DNA from: Sphingobacterium sp. GVS05A
GTDB taxonomy: Bacteria; Bacteroidota; Bacteroidia; Sphingobacteriales; Sphingobacteriaceae
Assembly: GCF_019969845.1 (NCBI RefSeq)
Contig: NZ_JAHXYR010000007.1
Coordinates: forward strand, 338,547 to 402,546
Direction: 5' to 3'
DNA length: 64,000 nucleotides
Below the pieces are notes generated by a model. The model had not been told where the DNA came from. It saw nothing but the letters and a program-made list of their open reading frames with translations, and did not search any database. The first letter of the stretch is position 1. Every line of letters starts with the position of its first letter. The translations under genes were made by a program, and so were the position numbers. This document shows, piece by piece, positions 9,084 to 18,878 of the stretch.

Positions 9084-11468
9084 CTATTCGTCCCTTAAAC
9101 TATCAACAGGATTGGCTGTAGCGGCTTTTAAAGTTTGTAGGGATACCACGGCAATCGTTAAAATAAGCCCAACGCAAAAAGCCAATACAAAGATCCACCA
9201 GTCCATACTGATCCGAAATGGGAAATTGTCCAGCCAGCGGTTCATAAGATAATAGGCCAGCGGTGTCGCAACTACAAAGGCGATGGTGATCCATTTGAAG
9301 AAATCTTGTGACAACAATACAATAATACCTGTTATCGAAGAACCTAACACTTTCCGGATTCCGATTTCTTTTGTTCGTTTCAGGATGCTGATGGAGAGCA
9401 ATCCTAGAAAACCGAGCATACTGATGCTTATCGCGACGATAGCAGCGATCCAGATCAGTTTTTCCAGTAATGCTTCTTTCTTGTAGAGCTGAGCAATCTG
9501 CTGATCATAGAATTTGTATTGGAACACTTCATCGGGATACCAGTTTTTCCATTGTTGTTCCAGATCTTTCACGAGCAGCTGATGATCGGTGCCTTTTAGT
9601 TTAATCGCCACATTTTTTAACCGTGTTTCGTTATACCCAATTACTGTAGGGGAGATGGGTTCGTTCAGCGAATTGGTGCTAAAGTCTGCAACAACACCTA
9701 CTATTGTTCCCGCTTGTTCTTCGTTCAACCCGCCGGCGTTTAAAGACTTGCCGATAATATCATTGGGATCTTTAAAGCCCAATGCGGCAGCCATATTCTT
9801 GTTGACCAGAAATTCTGGCTTCTGCGGATTGTCATTGAAATTTTTTCCTGCCAATAATTTGATGTTAAATGTGCTGATATAGGCAGAATCCCCGATAGCA
9901 TATCGGGCAGGCCATTTCTCCCATTCCGTTCTGTTGTCAAACTGGATGGTTCCGCCCCAGACCTTTTCAGATGAAGGTGGATTATCGCTAAAAGTATAGG
10001 ATTGAATATCGGTTCTATTGTTGATGAAATGAGCGATTTTCGCTTTTGATTGGATCATTTTTTTTGTGAACGGAAGCAGGATAACTTGCTCTCTGCTGAA
10101 TCCAATATCTGTGTTTTTGAGGTGATTTACCTGTAAGACAATAACGAAAGTGGCAATCAGCAGCGTCATGGCGATCACATTCTGAAACACAATAAGCGTT
10201 TTGCGGCTAAAACTCCAGGGGCCTAGGGTCAGCTTTTTCAGTGCCTGCTGGATGTTCATCCGGTTGACGAAAATCAGTGGATAGATGGAAGTTAATAGAC
10301 TGGTTAAAATCCAGATAACACCAATGATCGCTATAAATGACAGGGGATGGATAATCTGTATGGGTTCATTCGGAAAAAGAGCCTGATTTGCCCAATTTGA
10401 AAAGATCAGCAATAAAACTAAGGCAAAGATAACAGCAGCAGCGGTCAGGATCAGGGTTTCGATCAGAAACTGAATATATAGCTGTCTTTTGGAACTACCC
10501 AATACCTTTCTCACGCCCATTTCTACACTGTGGTTCATTTGTCTGGCAAAGGTGATGTTGCTGTAATTGACCAAAGCCATGATACTGACCCCGATTGCAA
10601 TTGCGACTAGGATATTAAGAAGTGTACGTTGTGTTCCCTTTCCGTAATTTGTGTCAAAATGGTAACTTGTCAATGGCAGGAGTTTATAATTGAATGTCTG
10701 TAGTACATCTTTGTGCCAATACTTGGCAACAAGCGTACGAATGGCCTGTTCAACGGTACTTTTATCGGCTGCATTTTTTAAGGTGACAAGAATATTATTA
10801 CTAGAGTTGATAAAGCCCCAATTGTTAAAGAATCCATCATCTTGAGGGATCTGCCATAAAGTAGCGACAGAACTTTGTGAAAAATAGACTTCTGAGCGGA
10901 AGTCTGAATTTTTGTTGCTGTCATCGATGATACCCACAACTTTTACGGGGAATTTACTGTCGACCAAGATCGTTTTGCCTAAGGGGTTATCGTTATTAAA
11001 ATAAGTTTTGGCAATTGTTTTGGTCAACGCGACAGTGTTAGGCTGATCCAGATCTTTTGGGGATCCCTCCAGCCAGGGGAAATTTAAGGTGTTGAAATAT
11101 TCTGATGAAACAAAAGCGGCTTTGCCCTCTGTTTTATACAGTTGATCCGCAATCCGTAGCATCAAGTCTTTATTATCCATATACAATGCTGTTCGCTCCA
11201 CTTGTGGAATTTCACGTGAAATAGCGTTGTACATGGCATAGGATCCGCCTTTGCTATGCTCTACCTGCTCTAGTTTGAGATCCTGTACGACTAGAAAGGT
11301 GCGATCTTTATCGGTATGAAACTGATCAAAACTATATTGGAAGCTGTTATAGCTATAGATAAATAAGCTACATGCAATTGCCAAGCCTAAACCAGCAATT
11401 GTTAAAAAGGTATAATAGCTATGTTTCAATAGTTGCCGTAGCGCTGATCTGAAATATGTTTTAATCAT
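9084..11468 (-). CDS. ABC3/FtsX permease, last gene of P3 operon
   Basis: 794 aa, starting MIKTYFRSALRQLLKHS. The first coupling motif is VEMGVRKVLGSSKRQL and the second is KEIGIRKVLGSSITGI, both with G-S-S instead of G-A-S. It has two periplasmic domains and a short basic N-terminus before TM1. The interior TMs include VSIMALVNYSNITFARQ, which replaces the usual NFxNLSTA signature with NYSNITFA, so this is a divergent paralog. It follows the stop-to-start gap of 50 bp after 11519-13924 and ends the five-gene unit. Downstream lie the P2 activator sites, so no further permease shares this transcript unless readthrough occurs. Confidence 0.92.
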   Translation of the reverse strand: MIKTYFRSALRQLLKHSYYTFLTIAGLGLAIACSLFIYSYNSFQYSFDQFHTDKDRTFLVVQDLKLEQVEHSKGGSYAMYNAISREIPQVERTALYMDNKDLMLRIADQLYKTEGKAAFVSSEYFNTLNFPWLEGSPKDLDQPNTVALTKTIAKTYFNNDNPLGKTILVDSKFPVKVVGIIDDSNKNSDFRSEVYFSQSSVATLWQIPQDDGFFNNWGFINSSNNILVTLKNAADKSTVEQAIRTLVAKYWHKDVLQTFNYKLLPLTSYHFDTNYGKGTQRTLLNILVAIAIGVSIMALVNYSNITFARQMNHSVEMGVRKVLGSSKRQLYIQFLIETLILTAAAVIFALVLLLIFSNWANQALFPNEPIQIIHPLSFIAIIGVIWILTSLLTSIYPLIFVNRMNIQQALKKLTLGPWSFSRKTLIVFQNVIAMTLLIATFVIVLQVNHLKNTDIGFSREQVILLPFTKKMIQSKAKIAHFINNRTDIQSYTFSDNPPSSEKVWGGTIQFDNRTEWEKWPARYAIGDSAYISTFNIKLLAGKNFNDNPQKPEFLVNKNMAAALGFKDPNDIIGKSLNAGGLNEEQAGTIVGVVADFSTNSLNEPISPTVIGYNETRLKNVAIKLKGTDHQLLVKDLEQQWKNWYPDEVFQYKFYDQQIAQLYKKEALLEKLIWIAAIVAISISMLGFLGLLSISILKRTKEIGIRKVLGSSITGIIVLLSQDFFKWITIAFVVATPLAYYLMNRWLDNFPFRISMDWWIFVLAFCVGLILTIAVVSLQTLKAATANPVDSLRDE

Positions 11469-11518
11469 AATTTTATTGTGTTGCGTTTACAATATCATTT
11501 TTTTTGTCGTCTTGGCGG

Positions 11519-13924
11519 TTATTCCTCCCGCAGGCTATTGACGGGATTTGCTACAGCTGCCTTGATGGCTTGTGAACTCACTGTCAGCAGTGCGATCAGT
11601 ACAGCAAGTAGCCCTGCAAGGGCAAACATCCACCATTGTATTTCAATGCGGTAAGCAAAATTTTCCAGCCATTTGTGCATCGCCCACCAGGCTATCGGTG
11701 AAGAAATTACAATAGCGATTAGGACAAGTTTGATAAATTCTGCCGAAAGCATCCCTGTAATACCCGGAACAGAAGCGCCGATGACCTTACGGATACCGAT
11801 TTCTTTCCGGCGCTGGTTTGCCGTAAAAATAGCTAATCCAAATAAACCTAGACAAGCGACAAAAATCGTCAGTCCGGCGAATATGCTCAACAATTTTCCG
11901 GTTTTGACTTCGGCCTGATAGGTTTGGGCATAGCGCTCATCGAGGAAAGAATAATTGAATGGAATATCGGAAGGGAAGGCGTCGTATTCTGCTTTCAACT
12001 TTTGAATCAGTGCTTCAGTATCTTTTGTCTCTGTTTTGACAATCAGACTCCCAGCCTGATCGCCCAATACCATGACCAGGGGCGAGATGGGTTCGTGTAG
12101 TGATTTAAAATGAAAATCTTTGACAACACCTACGACACGATAGGTTTTATTATCCTTATTGGTCAATGTACGGCCAAGGCTTTTTCCTTTCCAACCTAGA
12201 TCTTTTGCTGCGGTTTCATTCACGATAATGGATAAGGTATCGTTACCAAAAGCCTTTGAAAAATTTCGGCCCTCATGAAGCTGCATACCCATTGCAGCAA
12301 TATATTCCTCGTCTACATCATAACGTAGTGTTTTGACCCATTTTTCGGTGTTTCCGTCCGGATAGACAAAAAAGTTATTGTTGTTGGTTTCTCCAGCGGG
12401 TAGGTAAGATGAGCGGGAAATATGCTTGATGCGACTGTCTTCAGATAATAGCTTGACGTACGTTTTTTCGTTTTCGCCCAAGGGCCAGCTCTGGAGCACA
12501 ATGACATTCTCTTTTTCATAGCCTAATTTGATGTTCCGCATATAATCGAGCTGCCGGACAACAACTACAGTACAGAAAATGAGCCCCACGGAAATAATAA
12601 ACTGAAAGACCACAAGGCTGCTCCTGAGATTGAACCGTTTTGTAGATCGCAACAAACGTCCTTTTAATACAACCAAAGGGTTGAATGCTGATAGATATAA
12701 GGCAGAATACGTGCTCGAAAATAGGCCTACCAGTAAGCCGAATGCGAGTAGGAGCGGGATTATTTTGGCAAAATCGAGCTGATGGATTGCAATAGATTTA
12801 CCCGATAATTGATTAAATAGGGGAAGAGCCAGTAAAACAATCCCGACGGCCAGAAACAAAGCCAGATAGGTCAGCAGAATGCCTTCAGATAGGAACTGAC
12901 GGATCAGACTTTGCTTGTCGGCGCCGAGTACTTTCCGTACACCCACTTCCCTACTTCTCCGGAAACCACTTGCCGTTGATAGGTTCATAAAATTGATCGT
13001 CGCGATCAATAACATAAACAGCGCTATAGCACTAAAAATATAGATATACCGGATATCACCGGATGGACTTAGATCGTAGCTAAAATTGGAATGCAGATGG
13101 ATATCGGTTAGGGGCTGTAAATAGAGACCTATTGTATTGCCTGATTTTTTATAATCCTCATAGCTCATTCCGAATCCAGCCATAAACTGAGCGCCAACAT
13201 GTTTGTCAAATAAGGTCGTTAGGTTTTTCTCTAGACTTTTTAATGAGGTATTTTCTGCGAGCAGCGCATAAGTATAATACTCGGATGTCATCCAGGAGTT
13301 TGAACGGGAGTCTTCCAGTGCCGCCATTGAGGTGAAAATATCAAAATGGAAGTGGGAGTTTCTGGGAATATCCTTCATTACCCCAGTAATTTTTAGGATA
13401 TTTTGATCACCTTTTATGGTGAGATCCCGACCTACAACATCTGTTGTTCCAAAATATTTACGTGCCATGGATTCAGATATTACCGCGGTATAGGGCATCT
13501 TCACGGCGGTATTCGCATCACCTTTGATAAGAGGCAAGGTGAATATTTTAAAGAAGGAGGCATCCACATAGGCCATCTGTTCATCACGAAAAACCTTATC
13601 GCCAACCGTAAATAAGGGTGCTCCACCTTGTCGCAAACGTGCTGTTTCCTGTACTTCGGCTAATTCAGCCTTCATTGTGGCTGCCACAGGTGGCATGACA
13701 TGCGCCTCATTCATCGTTCCCCCTTGTACCGTACCCCGAAAGACGACACGTACAATACGATTTGCATTTGTATTGAATCGATCAAAACTGAACTCATCCG
13801 CGACATATAGGCTTATCAGTAAGCAGATCGCAATCCCCAAGGCTAACCCAGTGATATTGATGATCGAGGTGGAAGAATTTCTTCTTAGATTCCGCCACGC
13901 TATTTTTAGATTGTTCTTTATCAT
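11519..13924 (-). CDS. ABC3/FtsX permease, P3 operon
   Basis: 801 aa from the ATG at 13924, which places MIKNNLKIAWRNLRRNSS at the N-terminus like its neighbours; the frame is open for 18 more codons upstream but these overlap the end of the preceding gene. It has NFMNLSTASGFRRSREVGVR as the TM2/coupling region and REVGVRKVLGAD and KEIGIRKVIGAS as coupling motifs. The periplasmic domain shows the standard end IPRNSHFHFDIF, part of the MacB-PCD fold. It is a textbook member of the family with few oddities. Confidence 0.93.
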   Translation of the reverse strand: MIKNNLKIAWRNLRRNSSTSIINITGLALGIAICLLISLYVADEFSFDRFNTNANRIVRVVFRGTVQGGTMNEAHVMPPVAATMKAELAEVQETARLRQGGAPLFTVGDKVFRDEQMAYVDASFFKIFTLPLIKGDANTAVKMPYTAVISESMARKYFGTTDVVGRDLTIKGDQNILKITGVMKDIPRNSHFHFDIFTSMAALEDSRSNSWMTSEYYTYALLAENTSLKSLEKNLTTLFDKHVGAQFMAGFGMSYEDYKKSGNTIGLYLQPLTDIHLHSNFSYDLSPSGDIRYIYIFSAIALFMLLIATINFMNLSTASGFRRSREVGVRKVLGADKQSLIRQFLSEGILLTYLALFLAVGIVLLALPLFNQLSGKSIAIHQLDFAKIIPLLLAFGLLVGLFSSTYSALYLSAFNPLVVLKGRLLRSTKRFNLRSSLVVFQFIISVGLIFCTVVVVRQLDYMRNIKLGYEKENVIVLQSWPLGENEKTYVKLLSEDSRIKHISRSSYLPAGETNNNNFFVYPDGNTEKWVKTLRYDVDEEYIAAMGMQLHEGRNFSKAFGNDTLSIIVNETAAKDLGWKGKSLGRTLTNKDNKTYRVVGVVKDFHFKSLHEPISPLVMVLGDQAGSLIVKTETKDTEALIQKLKAEYDAFPSDIPFNYSFLDERYAQTYQAEVKTGKLLSIFAGLTIFVACLGLFGLAIFTANQRRKEIGIRKVIGASVPGITGMLSAEFIKLVLIAIVISSPIAWWAMHKWLENFAYRIEIQWWMFALAGLLAVLIALLTVSSQAIKAAVANPVNSLREE

Positions 13925-13955
13925 AATGGGATCGTATTGGTTGGTAGTATTTATG

Positions 13956-16346
13956 TTATTCGTCCCGTAAACTATCAACAGGATTGACTAACGCTGCCCG
14001 GATTGTTTGAATATTTACAGTAATCATACTGACAAATAAAAGTGAGAGTCCGGCGGTAATAAAGAACCACCATTGCACTTCTATTTTATAGGCATAGTCT
14101 TCGAGCCATTTATGAGAAAAATACCAAGCTATTGGGCTGGCAACTAAAACGGAAAGAACGATCAAGGTCAAATAATCTTTCGAAAAAAGATGTGAAATAT
14201 CCGTCACCGAAGCTCCCAGAACTTTGCGGATACCTATTTCTTTGGTGCGTTGTTCTAGGCTTTGCATGATTAAGCCAGTGATACCAAGTGTGGAAATCAA
14301 TAATGTCAATGCGCTGAATAGGACAAATAATTGTACTTGCTTGTTTTCCTTCTCATACTGTTTAGCTATTAAATCGTCCACCCAGTTAAATGAAATTAGT
14401 TTATCTGGATAGGTTTTTTGGAGAATTTTCAAGGCCGATTGGATGGTTTGCTGTTCCTGTCCTTCCTTGACTTTCATCAGGATATTGCCGCGGTCAAATT
14501 CTTTGGCCAGGATGACTGTTGGTACCCTGTTTTTGTGAAAGGACTCGCTGTGGAAGTCTTTGACAATTCCCACAGGAATAATTTGCAGATCTTTATACAA
14601 TACATTGAGTTTGTCTATCCCGAGTTGCTCTGCTGTACTTTCGGTAATAAGGGCATTGTTGATATTGTCTTCATCTTTGGATTCGTCAGTTTCGACATGC
14701 GCATAGTCTTCGGGAGTCAGCAGTCTTCCCTTGATCAATTGTATTCCCAATGTCTTGGGCAAATTTGAATCCCCACCGATAAAACTCACTTGGATATTTT
14801 TTTCTGGGTTATTTTTGTCGGCAATCGTTTTTGCCATATAACCAGATCCTTGACTTGGAGTCCAGGCGGCGATGCTGACAGCTTCAATTCCTGAAAGTTG
14901 ACTGATCTCCTCTCTCACAGCGGTACTATGTATTCCCATATTAAAATAAGTCGCATTGAGGATATTCTTTACTTGTATTCCCAAAGGCGAAGACTGAATA
15001 TAGGTTAGCTGTGATTTAATGGTGATCAGTCCGATGAGAACGACAATGGAAATGCTAAATTGGATTGAAATAAGTATCTTTTTGATCAATATTTCTCCTT
15101 TAGGAACCTTTGACAGTTTGTTTTTGAGGGCATCTGAACTTTTGATCCGAGAGATTAACCATGCGGGATATAACCCAACCAAAAGTCCCAGCAGGACAGC
15201 TATTAGCAAAAAGCATGGGAGTAACATTGATTGGATGGATCTCGCATGAGCGAGATCATATCCTAGAAAATTTTCAAGTTGAGGTAGACAGGCTTTAAAG
15301 AGTATCACACTAATTAAAGCTGAGGTAAAAAAGATCAATACCGTTTCCAATAATAAGCGCCAGATTATTTGGTTCCTGCTGGCTCCAAGTACTTTATGTA
15401 TATTCAGGTTTTTTAATTTCTTAATTGTTCTTACGGCATAAATATTTATGAAATTGATACAGGAGATGATCAATACCAAAATAGCAACACCGACAAATAT
15501 TTTAGTTGTTTTTGAGTTGCCACTGATTTTGTTATTTCTCAACGGTTCCATGTAGATGTCGTGAATGGGCTGTAGACGAAAAGATGTCGTGTTTTTGACC
15601 CCTGGGTTGAGAAAACCCTTATACCAGCTGTTTATTTTTTTCTCGAAGTCTGGTATTGATGTTCCGGATTTCAACTGCAAAAACTGTTGTCTGTAATAAC
15701 CTGAACCATCCCTTTGCAGTTCCATTGCCAGTTTAGGTAATAGCACAATGGCGGAAGTCCGTAGGGTGGAATTGTAGGGGAACTTTTCCATAACCCCTGT
15801 GATTACATAATCGTATGTTTTATTGGAATATGGGTCGGCACTTTGGATCACTTTTCCAATCACATTTTCACCTTTAAAGTATTTTTCTTTGAATTCGCTG
15901 TCAACGAGCAGGTTTGTTTTTCCTTGAATGAGCTGACTAGGGCTTCCTTCAAGGATCTTGATGTTAAGCAGGTTCAGTATGTTTGGTTCTGCTTCCAATG
16001 CAGGTATAGCAATGGATTGTGTTGACTCTTTAGCCGTTTTTAGATAGATGTCTGTCGATTCTATATAGCTCTCATTCTGAACCTCCGGAAATAGTCGCCT
16101 TAGTTCAGAACTTAGATTCACAAAAGTTTGAGACATCTGCTGCTCTAGTCCTGCAGTTGAATCAAGGGTTACGATCCGAAAGAGACGATCTGCATTTTTC
16201 CAACTTTTGTCATAAGAATTTTCTTCAACAACGAGTGCAGACACTAGAAGACAAAGTGTTAAGCCGACGCTCAAACCGAATACATTTATCCAGACATATT
16301 GCTTATTTTTAATAATGCTTCGTAATGTAAGTTTAAATGTATTCAT
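13956..16346 (-). CDS. ABC3/FtsX permease with degenerate first coupling motif, P3 operon
   Basis: 796 aa, starting MNTFKLTLRSIIKNKQYV rather than MIKNYxKIAWRN. The first coupling segment reads LKNLNIHKVLGASRNQI: the E-I/V-G-V-R pattern that contacts the ATPase in this family is changed to N-L-N-I-H, while the second copy, KEIGIRKVLGASVTDI, is canonical. The membrane segment before it is NFINIYAVRTIKK, lacking NLSTA. The periplasmic domain is most like that of 3958-6354. This asymmetry suggests that only the C-terminal half makes standard contact with the nucleotide-binding domain; this is inference from the motif. Confidence 0.92.
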   Translation of the reverse strand: MNTFKLTLRSIIKNKQYVWINVFGLSVGLTLCLLVSALVVEENSYDKSWKNADRLFRIVTLDSTAGLEQQMSQTFVNLSSELRRLFPEVQNESYIESTDIYLKTAKESTQSIAIPALEAEPNILNLLNIKILEGSPSQLIQGKTNLLVDSEFKEKYFKGENVIGKVIQSADPYSNKTYDYVITGVMEKFPYNSTLRTSAIVLLPKLAMELQRDGSGYYRQQFLQLKSGTSIPDFEKKINSWYKGFLNPGVKNTTSFRLQPIHDIYMEPLRNNKISGNSKTTKIFVGVAILVLIISCINFINIYAVRTIKKLKNLNIHKVLGASRNQIIWRLLLETVLIFFTSALISVILFKACLPQLENFLGYDLAHARSIQSMLLPCFLLIAVLLGLLVGLYPAWLISRIKSSDALKNKLSKVPKGEILIKKILISIQFSISIVVLIGLITIKSQLTYIQSSPLGIQVKNILNATYFNMGIHSTAVREEISQLSGIEAVSIAAWTPSQGSGYMAKTIADKNNPEKNIQVSFIGGDSNLPKTLGIQLIKGRLLTPEDYAHVETDESKDEDNINNALITESTAEQLGIDKLNVLYKDLQIIPVGIVKDFHSESFHKNRVPTVILAKEFDRGNILMKVKEGQEQQTIQSALKILQKTYPDKLISFNWVDDLIAKQYEKENKQVQLFVLFSALTLLISTLGITGLIMQSLEQRTKEIGIRKVLGASVTDISHLFSKDYLTLIVLSVLVASPIAWYFSHKWLEDYAYKIEVQWWFFITAGLSLLFVSMITVNIQTIRAALVNPVDSLRDE

Positions 16347-16396
16347 TGTTGCTTTATTGGTTTAAAATTTGAAAACTATTTATTACAGTTTACAAC

Positions 16397-18790
16397 TTAC
16401 TCATTCCTCAGACTATTCACCGGATTGCTAAGTGCGGCCTTAATGGCTTGATAACTTATGGTTGCCATACTGATTAATATTGCCATCAGTCCGGCAAAAG
16501 CAAAATAATACCATTGTATCTGGATGCGGTAGCTATAATCCTGCAACCATTTATCCATTACCCACCAAGCGATCGGTGAGGCTATCAGAATAGCAATAAG
16601 CACTAATTTAATAAAGTCTACGGACAGCAATGAAGTTACTTGTGTTACACTTGCTCCGAGAACTTTGCGGACCGCAATTTCTTTCATACGTGTCTCAGCC
16701 ATGTATGCAATCAAAGCGAGCAGACCAAGACAGGAAATAAAGATGGTCAAACCAGCAAAGACCATGGCCAGTGTGCCTATGGCTTTTGTTTCTTTGAATT
16801 TTTCTTCGTAAGTCTTATCAATAAATTGGTACTCAAAGGGATAATCAGGATTGAACTTTTTAAAGATTGATTCAATTGTTTTCAGGTTGTCCGAGATGTT
16901 ATTGTTCGTATTCAATCGGTAATGAATCGTTGTAAACCAGGCCTGCGGTCCTAATATTACCATTGGCTTATTATCGCCAAAAGGTGATCCAATGATAAAA
17001 TCTTTGATTACTCCAACCACAGTCCATTTAGTACCATCACCATCGACAATGCTGTTTATGGGGTTTTTGAGATGCAGGCTTTTTACTGCAGATTCATTTA
17101 AAATCAAAGCGGTACTGTCCGTGGCAAATTTATAGATATCGATATCGCGACCTTGGATGAGCGTAAGACCAAGGTTTTTTACAGCATCAGCATCGGTACT
17201 AAAACGGTTGTAAGAAATTCGTTTGTCTTCTTCGGTCGGTGTGCCAGATGTGAATCCCCAACCATTGCTGTAAAAATCTGTTACCGGCGACATGTTCTTT
17301 GATACAGAAACAACCGCGTTGCTGGCCAATAATTCGTCTCGCAGAATTTTATAATTCTTTTCCAGATCGCCTTTTATGCTGCTGTAAAGCAGGCCATTTT
17401 CATTATAGCCACGGTCACGTTGTTTGGTATATTGGATCTGTTTTGCCACAATGACTGTGGCGATAATCAGTATTATAGCTAGGCTAAACTGGATAACCAC
17501 TAAGATTGAGCGAATGCTGAGTCCCCTTGTCTTGAATACAAATTTTCCTTTCAAGGTTTTGATAGGCTGAAAAGAGGAAAGGAAAAAGGCTGGATAGGTA
17601 CCTGCTAAAATCCCAGTAAATAACGCAAAGACGATTAAAAACAACCAAGTCTGTACATTTAATAAAGAAAGACTGAGCTGTTTTCCGACGAGCTCATTAA
17701 AGAATGGCAGCACAATGACAACGAGTATAGTTGCCAGAACTATCCCAATCATGCTGATGAGGATGCTTTCAATAAGGAACTGCGCCATTAGGCTTGTTTT
17801 ATTTGCACCGATTACCTTGCGTACACCAACCTCTTTTGCCCGCCGTTCAGAACGTGCTGTACTCAGATTCATAAAATTGATGCTAGCAACCAATAGAATA
17901 AAAATGCCGATCCAGGCAAACAGCTTGGCGATGTCAATACGTCCTGATGTATAATTTCCTCCCTTACCACTATTGTAAAGGAAAGAATCTGGATAAGGAA
18001 AGGCAAAAATCTCACCTGTATTCCTAGGAGAGAGACGGCCCTCGGCCTTATTGCTTGTATTGATATGATCTCTCAGGTAAGTCCTGATTTTGTCGTTAAA
18101 TGCTGTTAAAGAGGTGCTTTCTTTTAATAAAACATACGTGCTTATTGAGTTATTGCTCCAGTTGTCGTCTACGTAACCAATTGTTTTAGCATATTCAAAG
18201 GGAAGGAGGATGTCAAATTTGAAACTCGAATTGCTGGGAAGATCTTTGAGGACAGCCTGTACAGCGACTTGATTAACCGAATCTATTCTAACTGATTTTC
18301 CAATGGGATCCAGATCGCCAAACAGCGCCTTCGCATAACTTTCAGTGAGGACAAGTCCTTTTGGATTATCAAATCTAACATTCTGATCGCCTTTGATAAA
18401 AGGGAAGGAGAACATCTTGAAGAAGCCGGGATCTACAAAAACAGTATTTGCAATCAATTTTTTTTCTTTAAATGTCGTTAAAAATTGATACCCCTCATTG
18501 TACCTTGTAAACTCTTCAATATCCGGAAAATCGGCAGCCAAGGAAGGAGCTAATATTTTTGGAGTATAAGACCAAGCTGATTTATCTCCCCGAAATTCAT
18601 CGCGATTGTTTAAGGAGTAAATACGGTTGCCCTTTTCATGGAAACGGTCCATGGTCAACATATTTTGCAACCAAAGCGCAATAAGTAATGCTCCTGCCAT
18701 TCCGATTGCCAACCCTATGATATTGATCAAAGAGAAGGATTTACTTTTCATCAGGTTGCGCCATGCAATTTTGATATAGTTCCTTATCAT
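16397..18790 (-). CDS. ABC3/FtsX permease, P3 operon
   Basis: 797 aa. Counted layout: TM1 about 20-42; first periplasmic domain about 45-285; TMs about 290-310, 340-362, 382-404 and 428-450; second periplasmic domain about 455-670; last TMs about 675-697, 725-748 and 762-785, which is eight in total. Coupling motifs are KEVGVRKVIGAN at about 319-330 and KEIAVRKVLGAS at about 704-715. It shares with 18879-21242 the WSNNSISTYVLLK/NWNTITFSSYVQLK type of domain end and the LxSxAVVSVSKNMSP/RVATAVTRTGSS stretch, so the two adjacent genes look like sister duplicates. Confidence 0.94.
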   Translation of the reverse strand: MIRNYIKIAWRNLMKSKSFSLINIIGLAIGMAGALLIALWLQNMLTMDRFHEKGNRIYSLNNRDEFRGDKSAWSYTPKILAPSLAADFPDIEEFTRYNEGYQFLTTFKEKKLIANTVFVDPGFFKMFSFPFIKGDQNVRFDNPKGLVLTESYAKALFGDLDPIGKSVRIDSVNQVAVQAVLKDLPSNSSFKFDILLPFEYAKTIGYVDDNWSNNSISTYVLLKESTSLTAFNDKIRTYLRDHINTSNKAEGRLSPRNTGEIFAFPYPDSFLYNSGKGGNYTSGRIDIAKLFAWIGIFILLVASINFMNLSTARSERRAKEVGVRKVIGANKTSLMAQFLIESILISMIGIVLATILVVIVLPFFNELVGKQLSLSLLNVQTWLFLIVFALFTGILAGTYPAFFLSSFQPIKTLKGKFVFKTRGLSIRSILVVIQFSLAIILIIATVIVAKQIQYTKQRDRGYNENGLLYSSIKGDLEKNYKILRDELLASNAVVSVSKNMSPVTDFYSNGWGFTSGTPTEEDKRISYNRFSTDADAVKNLGLTLIQGRDIDIYKFATDSTALILNESAVKSLHLKNPINSIVDGDGTKWTVVGVIKDFIIGSPFGDNKPMVILGPQAWFTTIHYRLNTNNNISDNLKTIESIFKKFNPDYPFEYQFIDKTYEEKFKETKAIGTLAMVFAGLTIFISCLGLLALIAYMAETRMKEIAVRKVLGASVTQVTSLLSVDFIKLVLIAILIASPIAWWVMDKWLQDYSYRIQIQWYYFAFAGLMAILISMATISYQAIKAALSNPVNSLRNE

Positions 18791-18878
18791 GGTTTTCGTT
18801 TTGCGTCGTTCGTTTTGAAGCTTTGGTATCCCCAGATTTTATCTATTGGTTGTGCCGTTGCCTCTTTATAATCGTTAA